Assembly: GCF_021404545.1 (NCBI RefSeq)
Contig: NZ_JAAWWD010000061.1
Location: forward strand, 1-64,000
DNA: 64,000 nt
Reading direction: 5' to 3'
Source: Aestuariivita sp.
Lineage (GTDB): Bacteria > Pseudomonadota > Alphaproteobacteria > Rhodobacterales > Rhodobacteraceae
Shown: piece by piece, positions 32,869 through 41,011 of the stretch
Layout: every line of letters starts with the position of its first letter
Position numbering within the stretch: the first letter of the stretch is position 1
Program-made: the position numbers and the translations under genes
The notes under the pieces: model-generated
What the model was told of the DNA's origin: nothing
Databases searched by the model: none
Seen by the model: the letters and a program-made list of their open reading frames with translations, nothing else

Positions 32869-33618
32869 ATGCGCGCCTATGTTTACGAACCACGGCAGAA
32901 GCGGCGGGCATCTCTGGCATCCGAGCTGGAAGGCGTTGATATCAAGCCGCATTTCGTGGACGAGGATTTCTTTGGCGAAGGCCGGGAGCAATTGGCGCAG
33001 CAGGTCGAAAGCTCGGACGCGATCCTTTTGGGAGAGGGCGAAAACACTCAGTCTCTGATCCGAGCGGTGCGGCGCGCGGGGCTTGATAGCCCGCTGATCG
33101 TATTGCGCGACTTCCGCAATGCCCGCGACACCTCGGCCGCGCTGGATCAGGGGGCGGACGATGTGATCGTACAGCCCATTCGCGGAGCTGAGCTATTGTC
33201 GCGGATCAACTCGATCATCCGGCGGGCGCATGGCCACGCGGCTGAATCCGTCGTGGTCGGTGAGATGGTGGCCTATTTCGATGGGCGCGATCCGATGGTG
33301 TCGGGCTCGAACATCAAACTGTCCAAGCGCGAACACACCATTTTTCTGCACCTTGCGCTGAACTCAAACAAGGTGGTGTCAAAGAACGCGATCTATGATG
33401 CGGTCTATGGGGCAAGCTTGGACCAGCCGTTCGACAAGGTGATCGACGTCTATATCTGCAAGCTGCGCAAGAAGATCGCCGCCGCCGCCAAAAGCGGGTT
33501 TCAATATATCGAGACCGTGCATGGCCGGGGATACCGGCTGGGCGCGCCCGAGGGGTACGACATTGCCCAGGATGGCGAGCAGCCCCCCTATCAGAACGTC
33601 TATGCCAAGGCGCAGTAG
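32869..33618 (+). CDS. CtrA/FtcR-like OmpR-family regulator with non-phosphorylatable receiver
   Basis: The 249-residue protein begins at ATG 32869 with GGAGG 5 bases upstream. The C-terminal winged helix (about 135-225) is close to CtrA: VIDVYICKLRKKIAAAAKSG and YIETVHGRGYRLG line up with the CtrA recognition helix region. The linker (RRAHGHAAESV) is also CtrA-like. The receiver (1-120) has lost all key residues: the acidic pair is Pro8-Arg9, the acceptor Asp is Gly55, the Thr/Ser switch is Arg80, and the Lys is Gln102. It also recalls the flagellar regulators FtcR of Brucella and Rem of Sinorhizobium. It lies divergent from flgI inside the locus, whose promoters carry CtrA-like boxes. It probably binds them without phosphorylation. 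Confidence 0.87.
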   Translation: MRAYVYEPRQKRRASLASELEGVDIKPHFVDEDFFGEGREQLAQQVESSDAILLGEGENTQSLIRAVRRAGLDSPLIVLRDFRNARDTSAALDQGADDVIVQPIRGAELLSRINSIIRRAHGHAAESVVVGEMVAYFDGRDPMVSGSNIKLSKREHTIFLHLALNSNKVVSKNAIYDAVYGASLDQPFDKVIDVYICKLRKKIAAAAKSGFQYIETVHGRGYRLGAPEGYDIAQDGEQPPYQNVYAKAQ

Positions 33619-33627
33619 CGCGTTGCG

Positions 33628-34707
33628 TCAGAGGTAGTTGAGCAATGACAGCGATGTCAGCTGCGAGGTGATCTCATAGCTGGCGCGCAATTGCGCATCC
33701 AGCGTGGCGAACCGTGTCGCGGCCTCGTAGGGGTCGACGCTCTCCAGCTCGGAAATCTGCGTCGTTTGCACCATCGACAAGGACTCAAGGCGTTTTTGGG
33801 CGGTTTCGACCGTTTGCTGCCGGAACCCGATCTCGGCTGACATGTTCAGCGCGGCCTGCGATCCGTTGCCCAGTGTCTCAGCGATCTGATCCATCCAGGC
33901 GACATAGGTATCGGGGTCTGCGATCTCGCTTGCGTCGACCGCCGCCAGCATCGCAAGCCCTTTCAGGATATCGCGAAACGGTGCGTCATTGGCCTGCACC
34001 CCGTATTCCAGCTCAAGCCCGGGCTCGATCCGCCCGCTGATCCGGTGCGAAGGATCGCCATTGGCATCCAGAGCGGGGGTGCCGTTGTAAAAGGTCGCCT
34101 CGAAATTGGTGGCCGTATCGGTCGCGGTCGACGCAAAGACCGCGTCCAGTTCGGCGATCATCGCCTCTGCCTCGGCGATACTGCCGGGCGGGGCGGTCAG
34201 GATCCCCGAGATGACGCTTTCGGGCGAGAGGCCGGTATCGGGATTGACGTCTGCATATTGCGTCAGCGGCGGGGCGCCCGTCCGTGTGCCGCCAAACAGC
34301 GCCTCGCCATTGAAGCTGACATTGAGCTGGGCAATCGTGATTTCCAGCGCATTGCGGGCCTGCATCTGCAAGGTCTCGGCCCCGGCCAGCGGGCTGGAGG
34401 CGTTGGCCAGCACGTTCTGGAGCACGCCCGTCACCTGTTCACGCACGGAATCGACCGCATCGAGTTGCGACTGGAGCTTGCCCTCCAACAGCGTGTTGGT
34501 GACCATATAGGCCTGGGTGTCGGCCTCGCGCGTGCGCAGCGTAAGGGCCGCCGCCGCGGCAGGACCCAGATCGCCGTAGATGTCGGATTTGCGGCCGGTC
34601 GATGCCTCGTTGCCGGCTTTTTGCATCTCGACGGTGGTGCGCGCGATGAAATCGCGGTTGAGCTGCATGAACTGCATGGTCGAAAGGCGGCCGATACTCA
34701 CGCTCAT
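33628..34707 (-). CDS. flgL: Hook-filament junction protein FlgL
   Basis: FlgL joins hook and filament. The 359-residue protein has a flagellin-like N-terminal helix (MQFMQLNRDFIARTTVEMQK, EASTGRKSDIYGDLG) and a C-terminal flagellin-like region (ESVDPYEAATRFATLDAQLR, YEITSQLTSLSLLNYL). Middle sequence is variable. It follows flgK after 10 bases, in the conserved hook-junction order flgE-flgK-flgL. Confidence 0.9.
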   Translation of the reverse strand: MSVSIGRLSTMQFMQLNRDFIARTTVEMQKAGNEASTGRKSDIYGDLGPAAAAALTLRTREADTQAYMVTNTLLEGKLQSQLDAVDSVREQVTGVLQNVLANASSPLAGAETLQMQARNALEITIAQLNVSFNGEALFGGTRTGAPPLTQYADVNPDTGLSPESVISGILTAPPGSIAEAEAMIAELDAVFASTATDTATNFEATFYNGTPALDANGDPSHRISGRIEPGLELEYGVQANDAPFRDILKGLAMLAAVDASEIADPDTYVAWMDQIAETLGNGSQAALNMSAEIGFRQQTVETAQKRLESLSMVQTTQISELESVDPYEAATRFATLDAQLRASYEITSQLTSLSLLNYL

Positions 34708-34717
34708 GGAGGACCCC

Positions 34718-36136
34718 TCATAAATCCGTAATCAGGATGTCGATCATCCCCAGAACCGTCGTCAGCACCCGCGAATTCGCGGCATAGCTTTGCTGGATCA
34801 TCTGAAGATCTTGCATTTCCTCGTCGATATTGACGCCCTCATAGCCCAGACGCGACGCTTCGACGACATCCGCCGCGGATTGGGCGGCCAGCAGATCCGC
34901 TTCGGCCCGGGCGCGGCTGGTGCTTTGCGCGGTCACGATCTGGGCCCCGAAATCCGCAATCGAGATATCGCGGTTCACGCCGGTCGCGGCATCGGCGTTC
35001 AGCGGCGCCTGGAGCGCGTCGATAAAGGCCTGAACCTGGCGGCTGTCACCGGCTTCGCCCTGCGCGGGTGCGCCAAGCCCGTCGCGGATGCGCCAGACCT
35101 CGCCGCCGGCGGATTGACGGACAACATCGTTGACGGTGATCCGTGCCGCGAGGTTATCGAGGTTTGCGGGATCGAACGCATTCCCGCCATCGGTAAACAG
35201 GCCAGGCTGTCCCGGAGCGAGCGAGGCGTCCGCGCTTTCAAAGGCCTGGATCAGGCCGCGGGCATATTCGTCGAGCTGGAGCTGAAACTGGGGCAGGGTG
35301 TCCCGCTTGAGTTGTAAAAGACCCGCGAGGCTGCCCTGTTCGATGCCGCGAATGCCCGGCTCATTGGGCGTGATCGCCTGCTGACCGGCCAGAAGGCTGC
35401 CGTCGGCGGCGTTGAAGCTGACATCCTGGACCAATGTACGCTCCAGCAGGGCCGCGCCGCCAGTGGTGTAGATGTTGATTGCCCCGTCGGCATTGGCATA
35501 GACCCGGATATCCACGATCCCGGCCACCTTGTCGATCAGTTGATCCATCTGATCGCCGAACTGCGCCGCCTCGACCGTGCCCCGGCCCACCTGGCCCAAT
35601 CGCTGGTTCAGGGCCGACAGATCGTAGAGCGCCTGGTTCAGCTCGGACACCTCATAACGGATTTCCATATCCACATCGCTGCGAATATCGGCCAACGTCT
35701 GGCTGGCGCCTTGCAGCGATCGGGTGAGATCCTCGGCGGCCAGGATCGCGCCGATCTGCGCCTCCGACGAGGATGGCGTATTGACCAGGGTCGTCAGGCT
35801 TGTGTTGAAGACCGAGAATTTCTCGGCCGGGGAGACGCCATCGCCGGGCTGTCCCAGATAGGTGGTGTAGTTGTTCAGCGCCTCGTAGATCGCCTGATGC
35901 CGGGCCACGCTGCCGACCTCTTGCCGTGACATGCGCGTCAGCGCCGCGTCGACCTCGCGCCGGATCTCACCGATGACCGGGCCCCCTTGGGCGGCATTGC
36001 CGGTGACCGTGATCGCCCGGCGCCGCGCATAGCCCTCGGTCGTGGAGTTGGCGACATTCTCGGCCGTCACGCGCGACAGGGTCTGCGTTGTCCGCAAACC
36101 CGTGCTTGCCGCATTCAGGGCACTGGTCAAGCTCAT
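34718..36136 (-). CDS. flgK: Hook-associated protein FlgK
   Basis: FlgK is the first hook-filament junction protein. The 472-residue protein has the rod/hook N-terminal signature (LSRVTAENVANSTTEGYARR), the long middle region with ALYDLSALNQRLGQV and the C-terminal helix SYAANSRVLTTVLGMIDILI. Size is typical for the short alphaproteobacterial form. It lies 29 bases downstream of flgE. Confidence 0.93.
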   Translation of the reverse strand: MSLTSALNAASTGLRTTQTLSRVTAENVANSTTEGYARRRAITVTGNAAQGGPVIGEIRREVDAALTRMSRQEVGSVARHQAIYEALNNYTTYLGQPGDGVSPAEKFSVFNTSLTTLVNTPSSSEAQIGAILAAEDLTRSLQGASQTLADIRSDVDMEIRYEVSELNQALYDLSALNQRLGQVGRGTVEAAQFGDQMDQLIDKVAGIVDIRVYANADGAINIYTTGGAALLERTLVQDVSFNAADGSLLAGQQAITPNEPGIRGIEQGSLAGLLQLKRDTLPQFQLQLDEYARGLIQAFESADASLAPGQPGLFTDGGNAFDPANLDNLAARITVNDVVRQSAGGEVWRIRDGLGAPAQGEAGDSRQVQAFIDALQAPLNADAATGVNRDISIADFGAQIVTAQSTSRARAEADLLAAQSAADVVEASRLGYEGVNIDEEMQDLQMIQQSYAANSRVLTTVLGMIDILITDL

Positions 36137-36165
36137 GATGTCCTCTCCGTCACATCAAGCCGGGG

Positions 36166-37464
36166 TTATCGCTTGAGCCGGGTTGTCTCCTCCATGATCT
36201 CATCGGCTGTGGTCACGACGGTCGCATTCGTCGAATAAGCCCGCTGAACCTGGATCAGGTCGGTCAGCTCTTCGGCGATATCTACATTCGACGCCTCAAG
36301 CGCCCCGCCGACCACTGTCCCGGCAGAGCCGGACCCGGGGGCCTGGGCCTGGAACTCACCGCTTGCGACAGACAGGATATAGGCATTGCCGCTGCTTTCG
36401 ATCAGGCCGTAGGGGTTCTCGACCACCGACAGGGGGATCTCATAAAGCGGCCTGCGGTTGCCATTGGTGAACACACCATAAAGCACGCCGCTCTCGATCT
36501 CGGTGCGGGCCAGGGTGCCGGTGCTGGACCCGTTCTTGTCAAAGGACTGGGAGAAATCGCCGGTAAACTGGCTGATGCCGTCAAAGGTGTTGGGCCCGCC
36601 GATCGAGACGTCGATGGTTTGTGTGGTGCCGTCGCTTTCGATAGTCAGCGTCGCCGTCCCGGTTGCGGTGTCAAAGGCAAAGCCCGAGGGAGCCGTGGCC
36701 AAGGATGTGACATCGCCATAGCTTGCAGGCGATCCCGCAAGGGCCCCGGTGTCGTTGAAGTTGACGGTGACGGACCCCAGGTCGTTGCTTTGCCCGTCGC
36801 GCAGGGTCAGTTGCCAGATGTTCGAGTCGGCGGTGGGCTGCCAGGAGAACTCAACCCGTTGCGACGCCCCCAGTGCGGTGAAGTATTCCGTCGAGGAGAC
36901 GAACGGCGATCCCGGTGTCGTCCCCCCGGATTCCTGCGCAGGCAGATTGCCGAAAACGGAGATGGCTGTTGTCGGTGTCGCCGAGAGGCTGACATTGGCG
37001 ATGTTCACGGTCTCCATCTGACCAAACGTGCTGCGGTCCACGCCGGGCAGGCTGCCGTCTGTGCCATAGCGGTACCCCGCCAAGTAATATCCTGCCGCGT
37101 TCACGAGGTTGCCGTCGGCATCCGGCAGGAACGATCCCGCGCGGGTCAACAGGTAGTTTGACTCCCGCGTGTCGTTCGGGTTGAGCGATACGTTGAAAAA
37201 GCCGTTGCCGCTGATGGCCATGTCGTAAGTGGCCCCGGTCGAGATCAGATCGCCGGTGTTGTTCATGTCGATCAGATCTTCGGCGCGAACCGTCAGAACC
37301 CCCGTTTGACCTGCCGCCGATGCGGTGTTTGTCACCATCATCGAGAACCCGCGACGGTACCCCACCGTATTTGCGTTGGCGATGTTCTCGGAAATGGCAC
37401 CCACCGCTTTCGAGTTTGCCTGAAGCCCGCTGACCCCGGTCTGAAACGCACTGGAAATGCTCAT
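36166..37464 (-). CDS. flgE: Flagellar hook protein FlgE
   Basis: FlgE forms the hook. The 432-residue protein has the N-terminal signature (SKAVGAISENIANANTVGYR), the FlgE segments DMAISGNGFFNVS and ESNYLLTRAGSFLPDADGN, and the C-terminal helix LTDLIQVQRAYSTNATVVTT. It is the first gene of flgE-flgK-flgL, with GAGAGGG upstream and a perfect CtrA-like box 58-72 bases before the start. Confidence 0.95.
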   Translation of the reverse strand: MSISSAFQTGVSGLQANSKAVGAISENIANANTVGYRRGFSMMVTNTASAAGQTGVLTVRAEDLIDMNNTGDLISTGATYDMAISGNGFFNVSLNPNDTRESNYLLTRAGSFLPDADGNLVNAAGYYLAGYRYGTDGSLPGVDRSTFGQMETVNIANVSLSATPTTAISVFGNLPAQESGGTTPGSPFVSSTEYFTALGASQRVEFSWQPTADSNIWQLTLRDGQSNDLGSVTVNFNDTGALAGSPASYGDVTSLATAPSGFAFDTATGTATLTIESDGTTQTIDVSIGGPNTFDGISQFTGDFSQSFDKNGSSTGTLARTEIESGVLYGVFTNGNRRPLYEIPLSVVENPYGLIESSGNAYILSVASGEFQAQAPGSGSAGTVVGGALEASNVDIAEELTDLIQVQRAYSTNATVVTTADEIMEETTRLKR

Positions 37465-37521
37465 TTAAGTGACCCTCTCTGCCCGATCATGCTCGTTTGC
37501 CAGAACTTAAGCGGTGTGGGT

Positions 37522-37536
37522 TTAAAAGAAGATTAA
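37522..37536 (-). promoter_or_regulatory. CtrA-like box upstream of flgE (TTAA-N7-TTAA)
   Basis: TTAA at 37522-37525 and 37533-37536 with exactly 7 bases between. The site is 58-72 bases before the flgE start and fits control of flgE-flgK-flgL. Confidence 0.55.
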
Positions 37537-38094
37537 GCTTTAGGTAATCCTTTCTAAAATCTGCATTTTTCTGCCGCTGAGAAAGATAGAGAATGCTAAT
37601 CTTGTCTTCCGACTATCCTTGTAAGAATCACAAAACCCACTTTTCCAAAGAATAAATTGATCTTTTATCCTTTATTTGTTCTTTAATCATCGTAATTGCG
37701 TCTCTCGGTGAACATCGAAACGTCCTTTAACCTTTGTTTAACGATTCATTCCAGTTTTTGGCGGATCAAGAACATTTCGAAGGCGAAACCGACCCTGTGC
37801 CGCGCTGAACATGGCGGGTGATAACCGTCAGCGCGATCCGACATCAGGGTTCGGTCGCGGGGTGTCGTTGCGGTTCGCAAGAAACCGGGCGTCCATCCTG
37901 ACCGGCTGTCACAGAGATTGACGGCGGTTCACATAATCCAAGCAGAAAAACTCTCAGCGAAGTTTCGCGGTGTGGTCGGTGTTTTTCCGGCAGGTGTCGG
38001 CTGGTTTGAAAGCGCCATTTTGCCAGGGATTGCGCGCGTGGCCGTTGGCGCACTGTGTGGGCGGTCCTACACACAGGCAATGAAAGGAAGACCT
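37537..38094. other. Long intergenic region with AT-rich half
   Basis: These bases lie between the divergent flgE promoter and the CAP-domain gene. The part to about 37760 is AT-rich and includes a second perfect CtrA-like box; the rest is GC-rich with no convincing reading frame. A small RNA or long leader is possible, but I see no direct evidence. Confidence 0.4.
37727..37742 (+). promoter_or_regulatory. Full-consensus CtrA-like box (TTAA-N7-TTAAC)
   Basis: TTAA (37727-37730) and TTAAC (37738-37742) match the CtrA consensus completely. It is 263 bases upstream of flgE and 353 bases before the CAP-domain gene, so its target is not obvious. Confidence 0.5.
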
Positions 38095-38934
38095 ATGTCA
38101 CTTGCAAGCGCAGCGGAACGGCAGATGCTTGAACTGATCAATCAGGAAAGGGCGGATGCGGGGCTGAACCCGCTCAGACTGAACACATTGCTCAACGAGG
38201 CCAGCGAAGATCACAGCGCCTGGATGGTCGACACCGACACCTTCTCTCATACCGGGCAGGGGGGATCCTCTGCGACCGAGCGTATGCAGGCCGCCGACTA
38301 TCCGTTCGAAGGGACCTGGGCATCGGGTGAGAATATCGCCTGGCAGTCAGAGCGTGGGGCGGATGGGATCGCCGACGATGTCATAGACCTGCACCAGGGA
38401 TTGATGGAGAGCCCGGGCCATCGCGCCAACATTCTCAACCCCGATTTTACCGAGATCGGGATCGGGATCGAACAGGGCGACATGGACGGGTTCGACGGGG
38501 TTGTCGTGACGCAGAATTTCGCGCGGACCGATGGCGACACCTCGGCGTTTCTGGAGACCGGCTCGGCCCCGGCGCCAGAACCCACGCCGACCCCCACGCC
38601 CGAGCCTGACCGGATGCCGGATCCGGTCCCTGAGCCACAGCCGACACCCGCGCCAACGCCTGAGCCGGACATCGTTGGGTGGTCCGACCACGGTGCCGAT
38701 CTCTTCGATTTCTTCAGGAGCCCGGACGTGATCACCGAATTTGCCGCGTACGAGGACATCGTATTCCTGCACCCGTCCTTGTTCCAAGGCGATCACAGTA
38801 TCAACGATGCCCCCGCCGATCAGGCCGGCTCCGAGGCAGGCAGAACGGTTGCCGATTTCGGTGATGGCACTGCGCTGACGTGGGATTACGTCCCGGATCA
38901 GGCCGAGATCGACTTTTTCTCGTATTTTTGCTGA
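38095..38934 (+). CDS. CAP/SCP-domain protein
   Basis: The 279-residue protein starts at ATG 38095 with AAGGAAG 4 bases upstream. Residues about 10-140 are a CAP (SCP) domain: MLELINQERADAGLNPLRLN, DHSAWMVDTDTFSHTG, GENIAW and SPGHRANILNPDFTEIGIGI are the classic motifs. A Pro/Thr/Glu linker (TPTPTPEPD type) follows, then an acidic C-terminal domain (GWSDHGADLFDFFRSPD) ending in Cys. CAP proteins are usually exported, but no N-terminal signal peptide is present; a C-terminal type I secretion signal is conceivable. Role in motility is unknown; it lies outside the core operons but next to flgE. Confidence 0.85.
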   Translation: MSLASAAERQMLELINQERADAGLNPLRLNTLLNEASEDHSAWMVDTDTFSHTGQGGSSATERMQAADYPFEGTWASGENIAWQSERGADGIADDVIDLHQGLMESPGHRANILNPDFTEIGIGIEQGDMDGFDGVVVTQNFARTDGDTSAFLETGSAPAPEPTPTPTPEPDRMPDPVPEPQPTPAPTPEPDIVGWSDHGADLFDFFRSPDVITEFAAYEDIVFLHPSLFQGDHSINDAPADQAGSEAGRTVADFGDGTALTWDYVPDQAEIDFFSYFC

Positions 38935-39108
38935 TCCATCGCGGCGGGTTTGTGACAGGAGCGCGGCTGACAGGTTGGCTGCATTAGCAATTGCGTTTCC
39001 AGATTACAGCCGGTCGATGCAGATCTCTGATCCCCTGTTGCGGCAGGGGATCGGCATGGCTGATCTGCCGCATGAGAGAGTTTCGCATCACAGGGGCCAA
39101 AGCGGCAA

Positions 39109-39125
39109 CCGACCGCTGCGGTCGG
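39109..39125 (-). terminator. Possible hairpin terminator of the XRE-cupin gene
   Basis: CCGACCG (39109-39115) and CGGTCGG (39119-39125) form a perfect 7-bp stem with a 3-base loop just inside the gap after the gene stop at 39127. T content after the stem on the minus strand is low. Confidence 0.3.
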
Positions 39126-39126
39126 G

Positions 39127-39747
39127 TCAGTCGCGATGCGATGGGACGTCACGTGGCCCGGGATCGACGTTCTCGCAGACCACAAGGATGCGCGCGTCCC
39201 GATCGCCGCCCGAGGCATAGAGATGTCCGATCATACTGTCGAAATAGACGCTGTCCCCCTGGCCCAGCCGGACCGGATCGCGGCCTTGGAGGTGGACAGT
39301 TACCTCGCCTTCCAGCACGATCAGGAACTCCTGCCCGCCATGCTGCACGAATTCGTCAAACTGATGCAACTCGCGTGCTTTCAGCGTGCCCATCATCGGT
39401 CGCATGGATTTGTGCCAAAGGTCGGTAAAAAGCATCTCGTAGACGTAGTTCTCGGTCTCTTGTCTTTTGAACTCGCCCTTTCGGGCCACGGCAAAGCTGC
39501 CTGCTGCAAAGCCCTCGCCGCTGTCCGAGAAAAACGCGGACATGTCGCAGCCCAGACCGCGTGCTAGCTGAGACAGCCGGTCATAGGTCAGCGCGATCAC
39601 ACCGCGCTCGGCCTTGGAAATTGTGGAGATGGCAAGGCCCGATCGCTCAGACAGGTCTTCCAGCGTCCACTTGCGGTCGCTGCGCAGGCGTCGGACCCGG
39701 TGGCCGAACGCGATGCGCTGGGTCTCTTGCGATAGGTCTTTGTCCAT
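39127..39747 (-). CDS. XRE-family regulator with C-terminal cupin domain
   Basis: The 206-residue protein has an XRE helix-turn-helix (about 14-68: FGHRVRRLRSDRKWTLEDLS, GLAISTISKAERGVIALTYD) and a cupin-2 sensor (about 120-195: QEFLIVLEGEVTVHLQG, LGQGDSVYFDSMIGH). Proteins of this type sense small metabolites and control adjacent catabolic genes. It is divergent from an FAD oxidase/TRAP/M81/hydrolase operon, with two matching palindromes in the gap. It most likely controls that operon. Confidence 0.88.
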   Translation of the reverse strand: MDKDLSQETQRIAFGHRVRRLRSDRKWTLEDLSERSGLAISTISKAERGVIALTYDRLSQLARGLGCDMSAFFSDSGEGFAAGSFAVARKGEFKRQETENYVYEMLFTDLWHKSMRPMMGTLKARELHQFDEFVQHGGQEFLIVLEGEVTVHLQGRDPVRLGQGDSVYFDSMIGHLYASGGDRDARILVVCENVDPGPRDVPSHRD

Positions 39748-39787
39748 TCTGGAATGATAGGCGCTTCGCGGTCCCGTTCAAGTTGCA

Positions 39788-39826
39788 TTTTTCCGATTGG
39801 AAAAACGCCCTTTTCCTATCGGAAAA
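39788..39826. promoter_or_regulatory. Twin palindromic operator between XRE-cupin gene and oxidase operon
   Basis: TTTTTCCGATTGGAAAAA (39788-39805) and TTTTCCTATCGGAAAA (39811-39826) share the pattern TTTTCC-N4-GGAAAA. Each is a near-perfect palindrome, and their centres are 22 bp apart, about two helical turns. They lie 31-69 bases before the oxidase gene and 41-79 before the regulator gene, an ideal place for the regulator to bind both promoters. Confidence 0.7.
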
Positions 39827-39856
39827 CCGTGATAGCCTTTCGATGGGGAGGCGATC

Positions 39857-41011
39857 ATGAGTCGCGGCACACAAGACAACAGATCCGCACAACCGGCGTT
39901 CGATTGCATCGTGATCGGCGCGGGGATCGCCGGGGCGTCGGTGGCGGCAGAGCTTGCCGCCGGGATGCGGGTTGCGTTGGTCGAACGCGAAAGTCAGCCC
40001 GGGTATCACACGACGGGCCGCTCGGCGGCGCTGTTCACGGCGGCCTATGGCCCGCCGGTCATCCGTGCGCTGACCCGTGCGTCGGCGGCGTTCTTTGCAG
40101 GGCCGCCCGGCAGCCGTCTGACTGCGCCCCTGCTGCGCGAACGCGGGGTCCTCTTTGTTGCGCGCGCCGATCAGACCCGGTCCCTTGCCGCATTGCAGGA
40201 CGAGCTGGGCGATGTCGTCACCCCGCTGGACGCGGCCGGTGTGGGGCGCACCGCGCCGCTCCTGCGCAAGGGCTTTGCGGTTGCGGGGCTTTTCGATGCA
40301 CGGGCGAGCGATATCGACGTTCACGCGTTGCATCAGCACTACCTGCGCGCTTTCAAATCCGCTGGGGGTGTCCTGATCACGCGGGCCGAGGTGACAGGCA
40401 TGGAGCACAGCGCGAGATGGACGGTTCGGACAAGCGCGGGAGCGTTGACCGCGCCCGTCGTCGTGAACGCGGCAGGGGCCTGGGCGGATGAGATCGCGCG
40501 GCTGGCCGGGATCGCCCCCCGGGGGCTGGTGCCGAAGCGGCGCACCGCGCTGATCGTGGCCCCACCGCCCGGGGCCGTGCCCGACGATTGGCCGATGGTG
40601 GTTGATGCGGACGAGGAGTTCTATCTCAAGCCCGATGCGGGCAAGCTGCTTATCTCGCCGGCCGATGCGGACCCGTCACCCCCTTGCGATGCCCAACCGG
40701 AGGAATTGCAGGTGGCGCTTTGCATTGACCGGATCGAGCGGGCCTTTGACCTGAATGTGCGCAGGATCGACAGCAAATGGGCCGGGCTGCGCAGCTTTCT
40801 TCCCGGCGGTTGCCCGTTGGCGGCCTATGACGCCGAAGCGCCGGGGTTCTTTTGGCTGGCGGGTCAGGGCGGCTATGGCATCCAGACCGCCCCATCCCTG
40901 GCACGGGCCGCTGCGTCCTTAATACAGGGTCAGCCCCTGCCAGAGGATATCGTCCGGCATGGTGTCAGCGTCGCCGCCCTTGCCGGCACCACGCTGGGGG
41001 TGCTTGCATGA
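39857..41011 (+). CDS. FAD-dependent oxidoreductase (DAO family)
   Basis: The 384-residue protein belongs to the DAO family of amine/amino-acid oxidases (D-amino acid, glycine or sarcosine type). It has the Rossmann FAD motif in CIVIGAGIAGASVAAEL, the second dinucleotide region GRSAALFTAAYG and the C-terminal FAD motif GQGGYGIQTAPSLARAAASL. It is the first gene of the operon and overlaps the TRAP gene by four bases. The substrate is unknown; TRAP import and the M81 peptidase suggest an amine- or peptide-related compound. Confidence 0.85.
   Translation: MSRGTQDNRSAQPAFDCIVIGAGIAGASVAAELAAGMRVALVERESQPGYHTTGRSAALFTAAYGPPVIRALTRASAAFFAGPPGSRLTAPLLRERGVLFVARADQTRSLAALQDELGDVVTPLDAAGVGRTAPLLRKGFAVAGLFDARASDIDVHALHQHYLRAFKSAGGVLITRAEVTGMEHSARWTVRTSAGALTAPVVVNAAGAWADEIARLAGIAPRGLVPKRRTALIVAPPPGAVPDDWPMVVDADEEFYLKPDAGKLLISPADADPSPPCDAQPEELQVALCIDRIERAFDLNVRRIDSKWAGLRSFLPGGCPLAAYDAEAPGFFWLAGQGGYGIQTAPSLARAAASLIQGQPLPEDIVRHGVSVAALAGTTLGVLA

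Noticed and set aside
38571-38680. Repeats coding for TPTPTPEP-type linker in the CAP gene
   Set aside because: This is an in-frame Pro-rich linker, not a CRISPR array or mobile repeat.
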